A stretch of DNA of 64,000 bases, taken from positions 1 through 64,000 of the forward strand of contig CAJQUN010001229.1 of the NCBI GenBank assembly GCA_907163345.1, in the 5' to 3' direction. Source of the stretch: Haberlea rhodopensis (taxonomy: Eukaryota; Streptophyta; Magnoliopsida; Lamiales; Gesneriaceae). Shown in pieces: positions 47,095 through 57,355 of the stretch. A model generated the notes under the pieces. It saw nothing but the letters and a program-made list of their open reading frames with translations, had not been told where the DNA came from and searched no databases. Each line of letters starts with the position of its first letter. The first letter of the stretch is position 1. Position numbers and translations under genes: made by a program.

Positions 47095-47806
47095 TAGTGT
47101 TTTCAAAATCGGACTTGACATAAAATCGATTCCCTTAATGATTACAAGTTTTGATTGGTTCGATTGGTTGAACCAGTGGTTCAACCGGCGATGATGCCAG
47201 CATTATATAATATATATTTTAATTTTTGTAAAATATATATACCATGCATTTACTATAGTTTCAAGTTGTTCACAAAAAAATATCATTAGACCAACATAAC
47301 ATAAAAATTCAAAAACCAGATCAAGCCAAATGTCCTACATGACAAAAAAATAAAACGTCTAAAAAAATAACAAACAATGCCAAAAAAAAAACAATGTCTC
47401 AAACTTATAAGAAAAAATATTTTAAAAAATTATGAAATGATTCATATCTTTTATAATTTACGAGAAACTAAGCATGTTATATATAATATACAAGACACCT
47501 TTATGAAATTATATGAATTTGACAAATACATAATTTCAATGACAATAAATTATATATAATATATTTTTGTTCTAAAAATTTTATCATAATTTTAAGAAAA
47601 ATAAAAAATAAATTTTGAACAAAGAAAGAAATTTAAGGAACCGGCCGGTTCAATTGCCGACCTGGTTTAGTAGTTGAATCGGTTTTTTACCTGTTTAATA
47701 TGGTTCCCACCGGTTTTTTAGCAAAGTGTTTTTAGAGGTCAATTAATCGGACTAAGCATCGATTACTGGTTGAACTGGTCAGTCCGATCCAATTTTCAAA
47801 ACACTG
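47095..47806. mobile_element. hAT-type MITE B (712 bp)
   Basis: It begins TAGTGTTTTCAAAATCGGA and ends TCCAATTTTCAAAACACTG (inverted repeats with three mismatches in 19-20). The flanks GTTTGAAC and GTTGGAAC form an 8-bp target duplication with one change. Inner sub-ends carry GGTTCAACCGG / CCGGCCGGTTCAA. No transposase is present. Confidence 0.85.
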
Positions 47807-48032
47807 GTTGGAACCCATTTCACACATTACCATCAATAAATAAACTCTTTCCAAATGTTTAATCGTATGCTATCCAACATATTATCCGATTTCTATATTA
47901 AAATCTTTATAAAAATGTTTTTTTATTTTTATTTTTAAACTGTATACATATAATTTATTACATTCATGGACATACGAAAATTACCAAAAAAATGTAAACC
48001 GACGGTTGTAGGGTTTTTTAATAAAATATTCG

Positions 48033-48034
<2 letters not shown>

Positions 48035-48077
<43 letters not shown>

Positions 48078-48086
48078 TATATATTA
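48035..48086. repeat. (AT)n microsatellite
   Basis: About 50 bp of ATATAT with one GATAT interruption at the end. The surrounding 47807-48164 is AT-rich and without genes. Confidence 0.95.
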
Positions 48087-48164
48087 ACAAAATAATCGGT
48101 TTTGAGTTACTTTAATATAGTAACTTAAGTTGTCATCACTGATTACGACTTCATTGAAGTCGCT

Positions 48165-48435
48165 ATCGCAGATGGCGTCTATAATTTTTTTTTTTAAAAA
48201 TATGATTGAAAGCGTCATCTGAGACAATACCATCAATAGAAATTTTTTTTAGATAGAAGGCGCCATCACACTATAAAAGTTTTTTTATAAGGAAGGGGCC
48301 ATGTGATGTCGCCTTCTATATAAATTTTTTTTTAAAGGAAGGCGCCATCTCGGCGCCGTCAATATAAATTATTATTTTTTTATATATAAGGTGTCATCTC
48401 AGATGGCGCCTTCCAGACAAATTTTTTTTATATAA
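48165..48435. repeat. Diverged array of GGCGCCATCT-type boxes and T-rich spacers
   Basis: Boxes such as GATGGCGTC (48170), GCGTCATCTGAG (48211), GGCGCCATCAC (48260), GGGGCCATGTGATGTCGCC (48296), GGCGCCATCTCGGCGCC (48340) and CATCTCAGATGGCGCC (48394) alternate with TTTTTT-rich spacers every 40-55 bp. Orientation of the boxes changes, and several are self-complementary. No known family is recognised. Confidence 0.7.
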
Positions 48436-48855
48436 AGAATGTGCCTTCCTCCTCGTTGTGGTACCGAAGGATATTTATAGATGATGCCTCGTGGTCGTTG
48501 ATATCATTTATTGCATTCCTCGTGTAAATATTTTGATAGTTATAAAAAAGTTTGAAAAATGTTTGTTTTGTGAGCAACTAAATATATACAAAACTCGTGT
48601 TATAAACGAACAATCAACGTACAATAATTTTGTAATAAAATGTACAATAATTTTCACAATAACGTACAATCATTTACACAATAAACTTATAATCAATTAC
48701 ACATAAAAAAATATATTGATTTCGAGAAGTTGAAGCCATTTGTCGTCTTGCACGGGCTTCTGACCAGTCCATCTCATTCTGAATGCGCGTTCGATCTCGA
48801 CCTATTTTTCTGGTTTTCCGCAGAGTGGAGTTGTGGTACAACTAAAAACACATGG
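48436..48855. other. Stretch before Element 2
   Basis: Contains four to five TACAAT(A/C)A(T/A)TT(T/A) repeats at 48620-48700. Around 48725-48840, a minus-strand frame reads RMRWTGQKPVQDDKWLQLLE, which is not recognised. Confidence 0.35.
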
Positions 48856-50717
48856 TGTAATGCCTCGATTTGTTTTATACACGTGTGATATGATTATATC
48901 GTTATTATGACTAATTTCGATATGATATGAATTGGGTTCGGGTTGACCAAGGATGAATTAATACAAGTATAACATGATATATGTCAATGAATGAAACATA
49001 TGGCATATCACCTTGATATGCATTTAACCTACATTTGAGGAGATGTGAGGGGATGTACATGTGAGTTTGAGTTTCATGTACATGTGAGTTTGGATGAGCT
49101 GCTATTAAAAGAAAATTAGCTTGATAAGCTCACACTACACCAAATCACACCTACAAAATCCTACACAAGCTCCTCTCCAACTCTTTGAAGTTCCTCTTGG
49201 TTTAAGCTTGGAATTCATTTGAGAATTGAGTTAGGAAGTGAAGTGAAGTGAATTTATACAATCTTGGTAAGGAATTTATAGTTTTGAACTTGAATTGTGT
49301 AGTTGGTAATGAAGTATGTGCATTGGCATATCAAGTAGTCATATGTGAAATCATAACTTGTTTTTATGCCAAGATATTGATGCTATAATATTAGAAACAT
49401 GTTTATATGATCCTAAGGTTTTCATGAACTGTGGTTAAATAATAGGAAATGAATTGTGTAAGCAATACCATGAAGAAGGTTGAAAATCGCCATGTTTGTT
49501 TTCTGAAACAGATGAGGCGATCGATCGCTGCGTTTTAGGCAATCGATCGCCTATGGCTAAACATGGGTAAGTCGTGTTTGAGCGATCGATCGCTTCAAAG
49601 TAGGCAATCGATCGCCTCGAGGCAGTAGGTTTTTCAAAGGAGAGGCGACCGATCGCTTGAAATTAGGAGATCAATCGCCGAAGATCAAAACGTTAGGCAA
49701 TCGATCGCCTCAAAGCATGAGATCGATCGCCATGGTTAGGTTTTGAAAAAATGTTATATTTTGTTGAGTTTGATTTTAATGCCTATGATAACATGATATC
49801 TTGTTGGCATTGTTGTAGCATCATCTCAGGGGACGGGACAACGAGACGCTTAGCCAGTGACGCCTAATTTAACTCGTTTGTGTCGCAATACAGGTACGTG
49901 TTGACGTACGGAGTATAGATATTATGTGATGATGATGTTATGGTTTTGTTATCATATGATTTATGTTATCGGTGTGTCATATGATTGGTAGTATCATATG
50001 CATGTGCATACATGGATTTCATATGATTGGGATGGATGCCTTGATAGATATGTGTATATGCTTTGGTGAGATCATTGCCTTGATAGATATGCCTGGGTTG
50101 GTATATGCTTTGGCTGGGATCGTTGCCACGATAGATATACTACATATGCTTTGGCTTGAGAGATATACGCCTGGTTTGGGTATATGCTCTGGTTATTATC
50201 ACAGATGAGTATGGTACTATGATATGTGCTGCTAATATGAAGATGTGATGTGGTTCCACTGACATATTGAGCTGAATAGGCATATCATATGGGGCTCGTG
50301 ATAATAGGGTAATTGTTGAGACATGTCATGACATGGTGCATTTGTGGATGCATGATACAGAACATTCACGTTAGATAATTTATTGTGCTTTATCATTGAT
50401 ATTGATACTGTGTTTTGATATTGCACTGATATAGTTGTTATCTATACTCATGTTGTGTGAATGTTTCTGTAGGGACTCATAGACGTGGGGAAACGGGATG
50501 TGAGTCATTTTCCGCTGCGAGCTGAACCACTGCCTAGGAGTTATCTTGTAATAGGTTGTTATTTGTACATATACTGTGTCGTTGGTAGGTTTTTGAGAAA
50601 ACCCTGTAACAACTTAACTAGTAAGATACTCTTAATCAGTGTATGTTATTACTTAATTCAGACTCACAGATGTATGTTAATCGAATACATAATGGATTAA
50701 GTAACGAGGACCCCACA
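48856..50717 (+). repeat. 5' LTR of Element 2
   Basis: 1,862 bp, TGTAATGCCTCGATTTG...GAGGACCCCACA. It holds eight GCGATCGATCGC/CAATCGATCGCC-type boxes (49515-49732), CAGGTACGTGTTGACGTACGG (49891-49911) and a small tandem array with GATAGATAT...TATGCTTTGG (49990-50190). The left border has only the likely duplication CATGG (48851-48855), whose partner is out of view. Confidence 0.85.
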
Positions 50718-50721
50718 TTAG

Positions 50722-50733
50722 TGGTATCAGAGC
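50722..50733 (+). promoter_or_regulatory. tRNA-iMet primer binding site of Element 2
   Basis: TGGTATCAGAGC, four bases behind the LTR end, is complementary to the 3' end of plant initiator tRNA-Met. Confidence 0.95.
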
Positions 50734-50891
50734 AGTGGTTCGAGAACGGGGTGAACATGGGTAGATGAAGTGTATTAGGGAGTTACCTAAACACTTTGAG
50801 AATGGTAATAGCATGTTAGTATTTGGAATATGATGTTATTCTAACATGTTATATACCTGTGAATGTTATTGTTAACCCTTGATCTACAGCT

Positions 50892-52373
50892 ATGACAGAC
50901 AGAGGGTATCATGAGGATGTTGGGGATGCCCTGAGTGGCAATGCTAGTGTGAGGATGGTGCCTGTGCCACCACCACCGATTGACCAAGGGCCAGTGGAAC
51001 AGGTATTGTTGCCTGGAGAATTGACATTGACGCAATTTCTGAGTTATCAGCCACCCAGGTTTGAGGGGACTGAATCAGGGGAACTAGCAGAGGAGTGGCT
51101 GGAACGCGTGGAACAGATATTTGTGTCAGCACCGTGTGCCAAGACTGCGTGGTTACGCTTAGCTGAATTCCAGTTAGCTAAGAAAGCTATGATGTGGTGG
51201 AAATCCACAGTGCTTGAGTTGAGGGCTCAAGGACAGACAGATAACTGGGATGTGTTTAGAACGAAGTTCCTGGAGCATTATTTCTCTGTTGCTGCAAGGC
51301 AGAGGAAAGAGGATGAATTTACAAATTTGAGACAGGGATCAATGACAGTATCTGATTATGCTGTGCACTATTCTTCTTTGCTCCGGTATGTACCACATAT
51401 CGCTGTAAACACAAAAGCAAAGATCAGACAGTTTGTGAAAGGTTTGAGGCCTGAATTGTTTGATAGGGTCATGTCCAATAACCCTACATCATATGAAGAA
51501 GCATTGACTAGGGCTGAGATGTCTGAGATTGCTGTAGGGGTATACAGAGATGTTGGACAAGCTCAACCACCTACATCTGACAGTATGAGACCTAGAGGCG
51601 AACCATTTAAATCACCACGAGGTGGTGCATCTTCATCTAGGTTTAGTGAGAAACGTTTTGGACCACGAAAAGGGGATGACCGAAGAGCGAAGGGACAGTC
51701 CCAAGGAAGTAGTAGTAGTGGACGGGGATTACAATGTTTTAAATGTGGAGGGCCACATTATCAAAGAAATTGTCCACAGTTTGATACGGTGGTTTGTTTC
51801 CGTTGTGGGAAGCCAGGACATGTGATCCGTGATTGTCCTCAAGTGGGTGGACAACAGAGGAGAGGATCAATGTCAGAAAATACAGTGCAGCAGAGACCAC
51901 AGGGTATACCACAGTCTGGTGGAGGACAGAGGACAGGACCACCTCAGGCTCAGGTGTATGCACTGAATATGGAGGAAGCAGAGGCAGCTCCGGATGATGT
52001 GATAGCGGGTAAGTGTACTTTGTTTACTTATCCTGCTTTACTGTTGATTGATACTGGTGCATCACATTCTTTTATTGCACAAGCTTTTATTGATCAGTAT
52101 CATATATGCTCGTCTCCACTGTTGATGCCTCTTTATGTTTCGACACCCATGGGAACTACTGTGATGACTTGTCAGAGTGTGTCTGATTGTGATATTCAGT
52201 TTGAGACTGAGTATGGGCTACAGGCTGATTTGATTGTGTTAGACATAACAGATTTTGATTGCATCCTTGGAATCGATGTGTTGAGTAAATATCAGTCTGT
52301 TGTGGATTGTAGTCAGAAGATTGTGAGATTTCAGTCTGATACTGGAAATCAATGGTATTTCTATGGCCAATGA
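50892..52373 (+). pseudogene. gag and protease of Element 2
   Basis: 493 codons from ATG at 50892. Residues about 50-220 are the gag domain (QPPRFEGTESGELAEEWLER, EFTNLRQGSMTVSDYAVHYS). Two CCHC zinc knuckles follow (CFKCGGPHYQRNC near residue 282 and CFRCGKPGHVIRDC near 306). The protease has LLIDTGASHSFI near residue 385. TGA at 52371 stops it; the same frame goes on into pol, so this stop is a single-base lesion. Confidence 0.9.
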
Positions 52374-55130
52374 TCGAGGGCGAGGATTCCTTTGATATCA
52401 GCAATCCGAATGTCGCGTTTGTTAGAACGTGGACATGCGGGTTATTTGATTTATGCCCTTGATGTAACTGAACAGAAAAGAGAAAGGAAAGTGGAGGAGA
52501 TACCAGTGGTTGCAGAATATGCGGATGTGTTTCCAGATGAGATACCTAGATTCCCACCGAGTCGAGAAGTAGAATTTGGTATTGATTTGATACCTGGTAC
52601 TTCTGCAATTTCATGGGCTCCTTATCGGATGGCACCAACTGAATTGAAAGAATTGAAAACTCAATTGCAAGATTTATTGGACAAGGGGTACATACGTCCT
52701 AGTGTATCGCCTTGGGGTGCTCCGGTATTATTTGTTAAGAAGAAGGATGGGACAATGTGATTGTATATTGATTATCGACAATTGAACAATGTAACAATAA
52801 AGAATAAATATCCTCTTCCTCGTATTGATGATTTGTTTGATCAGTTGCAAGGATCAAAGATTTATTCTAAGATTGATTTGAGGTCAGGATATCATCAAAT
52901 ACGTGTGAGGGAAGGAGATATACAGAAGACAGCATTCAGGACTCGTTATGGACATTATGAGTTTCTGGTGATGCCATTTGGAGTGACAAATGCTCCAGCT
53001 GTCTTTATGAGTTTAATGAATCGGGTTTTCCAGGAATACCTTGATCGATTTGTCATTGTCTTTATCGATGATATACTGATCTATTCACAGAGTGAAGCAG
53101 AACATGTTCAACATTTGCATATGGTATTGCAATTGTTGAGGACACATCAGTTATATGCCAAACTCAGTAAGTGTGAGTTTTGGTTGACTAGTGTCGGCTT
53201 TTTAGGACATGTTATTTCAGAAGAAGGTATATCAGTTGATCCAAAGAAAGTGGAAGCAGTGTTGAATTGGTCAGCACCTACTTCTGTGCCAGAGATTCGT
53301 AGTTTCTTGGGTTTGGCTGGATATTATAGACGGTTTGTTGAAGGATTTTCAGCGATTGCCAAACCATTGACATACTTGACACAGAAAGGAGTACCGTTTC
53401 GATGGTCAGAGACTTGTGAGCGTAGTTTTCAGGAATTGAAACATCGATTGACTACAGCTCCAGTCTTGATCATTCCATCGGAGCATGACAGATTTGCTTT
53501 ATATACTGATGCATCATTACTTGGTTTGGGTTGTGTATTGATGCATGACAAACATGTAGTGGCTTATGCATCACGACAGTTGAAGCCACATGAAATGAAA
53601 TATCCAGTACATGATCTGGAATTAGCTGCCATTGTCTTTGCCTTGAAGATATGGCGACATTATTTATATGGTACGTCGTTTACCATATATACTGATCATA
53701 ATAGTTTAAAATTTCTATTCACTCAAGCAGAGTTGAATATGAGGCAAAGGAGATGGATGGATCTGTTGAAAGATTATGATTGTGAGATTGAATATCATCC
53801 AGGAAAAGCTAATCTTACAGCAGATGCCTTGAGTCGAAAGGTACATCATACGGCTGATGAGATGATTCATTTATCCGCATTGATGACTTCTTGTTGTACT
53901 TTGGGTTATGATTTTGATGTGGAAATAGTGCCAGTACGGGTATCAACATTGTTGGTTGAACCCGACATTTTTGTGAAAATCAGAACGGCACAACAGACTG
54001 ATGATGACGTACAACAGTGGAAGGAAAGGATAAGTCAAGGACAAACATCTCAATTTGTACTTACCAATGATGGAACTTTGAAGTACAGAAACTGTTGGGT
54101 AGTACCTGCTTCATTGGGACTACGCCAAGAACTACTACAACGTGCTCATTGTAGTAGATACAGTATACATCCTGGAGGGAAGAAAATGTATCATGATTTA
54201 CGTACACAATTTTGGTGGAAACGTATGAAACAGGATGTATTGAGCTTTGTGAAACGATGTTTGATCTGTCAACAAGTGAAAGCGGAAAGACAGAGACCAG
54301 GAGGTGAATTACATAGTTTGGAAATTCCTCAGTGGAAATGGGAACATATCACGATGGATTTTGTGACTCATTTGCCACGGACGTCTTCTGGTTGCGATGC
54401 TATTTGGGTGATTGTTGATCGACTCACCAAAGTATCTCATTTTGTGCCATATTGTATGACATTTACATATCTGAGAATGGCACAGTTGTACATTCAACAT
54501 GTAGTGAGACTACATGGTATTTCAGTTTCCATTGTATCGGATAGGGATCCGAGATTTACTTCTCATTTTTGGGAAGGATTACAGACAGCGTTGGGAACAG
54601 AAGTGAGGTTGAGTACATCATATCATCCTCAGACAGATGGACAAACAGAGCGTACGATACAGACGCTTGAGGATATGTTGCGTGCCTGTATATTAGAGTT
54701 TGATATCTCTTGGCAAGAGTCATTGCCATTAGTGGAATTTTCATATAACAACAGTTATCAATTTAGTATACAGATGGCACCATTTGAGGCTTTGTATGGG
54801 CGACGATGTAGATCGCCATTGTATTGGGATGATGTGGATCAGTCTTCCTTACAAGGACCGGATATGATTCATGAAATGGAAGAGAAAGTAAAGATGATTC
54901 GATTGAAACTTAAAGCTGCTCAGGACAGACAGGCTGCTTATGCCAATAAGCGACGTAGACCACTTGAATTTCAAATTGGTGACCGTGTGTTCTTGAAAAT
55001 CTCACCTTTTAAAGGTGTAGTACGGTTTGGTAATCGTGGAAAATTGTCTCCACGATATATTGGTCCGTATGAGATGTTGCAACGTATTGGTACGTTGGCA
55101 TATCGATTGGCACTACCACCGGCCTTGAGT
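52374..55130 (+). pseudogene. pol of Element 2 (RT, RNase H, integrase), cut by Element 3
   Basis: This is the same frame as gag. A TGA at 52758 stands before YIDYRQLN. The RT has PFGVTNAPAVF and FIDDILIYS (about 53061). RNase H begins LYTDASLLGLGCVLM, and TADALSR closes it. The integrase zinc finger (CSRYSIHPGGKKMY...CLICQQVK) and the catalytic MDFVTHLP, SDRDPRFTS and QTDGQTERTIQ are in place. Apart from the one TGA the frame is clean to 55130, where the LTR of Element 3 begins; the codons that follow are LTR sequence. Confidence 0.93.
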
Positions 55131-57342
55131 TGTGACAGCCCGCCCAGACGGGTCGCCCGCCGTGTTCAATTGCTTGAACACAAGGCTACACTCAATTCAA
55201 AACTTAATATCACTTTGAACTTTTGTTTAGCGGAAACATTTTTATTCTTATCGGATGATTGACTTAATAATTTTTACCCGTGACTTTTATCTTAGAAAAA
55301 TTTGGGCAGAGTCTCCTCTTAAAAATTGTGCCCTGTGATCTACCAGATCACTACCACCACAAAATCAATACCATAAAAACAAAAACTAAACCAAAATAAA
55401 CTTCAAATATCAAAATCCAACTCAAACATAAATAAATGTTTCATGTCCTCAAAATAAACTTAACATGTCAACATACTCAAGACTTCATAATAAATCTAAA
55501 TATTCTCCGCATCGTCTAAGTCTTCAACTCCATCTGTAATATGTCACATTACAGGTAAAGGTAAGTTGCAGCATTTTATAGTAAGCATAATAAACATTTG
55601 ATAAAAATATTAAAACATCATTTTTCATAATGTGACGAAAAATAATATACTTTCATATCCAAAATAACTTTCACACATATATGGTTTAATCCGAGCAGTC
55701 AACGAAACTAAATTTCACAAAACGGAATCATAACGGAAATAACTGCACAGATAACCAACGATACGTAACGGAAACGAATAATCATATCATATATTATATA
55801 ATTAATCATTTAAACATAGACATGCTGTAATGAAACAAATGCATACTCAAATACGGATGTGACACAATGATATCATTCCAGACTATACCCGCTGGAAGGG
55901 TATCGACAGATATTATACCCCCTCTGTCTTCGGGCAAAACGAAATGCGTTTCTTTATTCTCGTCGCTAACGAGCCGAAAGTATGCGCGTTTTTATCCTCG
56001 TCGCAATGCGAGCCACAACGAAACGAAAATATCCACAGTTCACAAACTTCAAAGCGTATTCACCGAATCAAGACAAACATGGCCTTTCAAAATAGTTTTT
56101 CACACACAATAAAATGTTATTCAAAATTCTATTTTCAACAAAATACATTTCTTTTCAAAAATCATTTTTCAGAATAATTTCTTGCATGCTTACTATCCGA
56201 AAATCATTTAAAAAATAAACAATATGAAATACTTAAAATAATTTGCGGAAAATTTCAACCTCCTTTACGTACCTCAAAGCTTCTTAACAATGTTCAAGCT
56301 ACAAACCTTCCCACAATCTCCGATATGTCAAAGATTCCCTATTATCCATTTCAACATTATCAAAACCATATTCATTTAACTTGGTTCTAAAACAACCTAC
56401 ATAATCCTAACTCTTTGAAATCCATCATCATTTTCGAATTAACATACAAATTTCCAGAATATTTTTCGAACCAATATACATCACCATAACATCTCCTCTT
56501 TACAGCCTAAATCTTCAAAATGCATAATAAAATTTTCGAACCAAAATGACATCCCAATTCTTCAAAAATTCAGTCTCATATTTAAACAAAATACCATTTC
56601 AGTTTCTTCAATATCAGATAAAAATTCTCGATCCTAAAATCCTTCGAAAAAGTCTTCAAAATTTCCAGAAAAATCTTTCTTCAAAATTCCAGAAATTTTC
56701 GAATTAATTCCTAAATATTTGTTCTTGACAAATTAAACCCCTAAAACTTCAATTTATATCCAACTAACCTAAACATAACAATTAAAAAAAAAATCGAAAC
56801 AGTAAAAAAAAAAATCAAGAACAGAAAGATTTCGAAAATTAAAATAAAAATCGAATTTCATACCAGTTGATGTCCAAATCCGAATTCCTCTCAGTTGTTT
56901 GCTACTACTCGAGTTTGGAAGTGATTTCCGAAGCTAAAAATCGAAACCCACGAAATCTGGAATTTTGTTTTCGGTTTTGGAAAAACAGACGGAAATGGAT
57001 TTGGGTTTTCTGTGGAAGGAACTTAAATAGATTGTTGGTTACCATGGTGAAGAGGTGAAGGGACGAGAGTTATTGGAGAAGAAGAGGCGACGCAATTGAA
57101 GAATGAATGACATGCTGCGAAGAAGACGAAGCAAACGAAGGCTGAATGGAAACTGAAAGAGAAGGTTGAAATTGTGTTCGGCTATATCACTCATTAATTA
57201 AATAATATTACTATTATTATTATTATTATTATTTATTATAATTATCATATATTCTTATTATTTATTTATTATTATTAATATTATAATTTATAACTTGCAC
57301 AATATTTGGGTCAATAAATTCCTTAAAAATTGAGCCATTACA
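55131..57342 (-). repeat. 3' LTR of Element 3 (left copy)
   Basis: 2,212 bp. It contains an (ATT)n-rich part at 57190-57280 and A-rich tracts. The 81- and 77-codon open frames inside it recur in the other LTR only because the LTRs are nearly identical. A purine-rich GAATGTATGGAGAT lies before it on the minus strand. Confidence 0.95.
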
Positions 57343-57355
57343 ATCTCCATACATT

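Larger units (their letters stand above)
48856..55130 (+). mobile_element. Element 2: Gypsy LTR retrotransposon, interrupted by Element 3
   Basis: It has a 5' LTR (48856-50717), a tRNA-iMet primer site, and gag-pol from 50892 in one frame up to ALPPALS, where Element 3 is inserted (55131). The rest, including the end of pol and the 3' LTR, should lie beyond Element 3, outside the window. The domain order and close similarity to Element 3 place it in the Tekay/Del-like chromoviruses; the chromodomain itself is not in view. Two in-frame TGA codons break the polyprotein. Confidence 0.9.

Noticed and set aside
48725..48850. Minus-strand frame with RMRWTGQKPVQDDKWLQLLE
   Set aside because: Too short, flanked by AT-rich sequence, no family recognised. 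It may be a transposase scrap but cannot be supported.
55867..56177. Open frames of 77-82 codons conserved with 62713-63023
   Set aside because: They recur because both lie in LTR copies of Element 3; no protein-like conservation beyond that.
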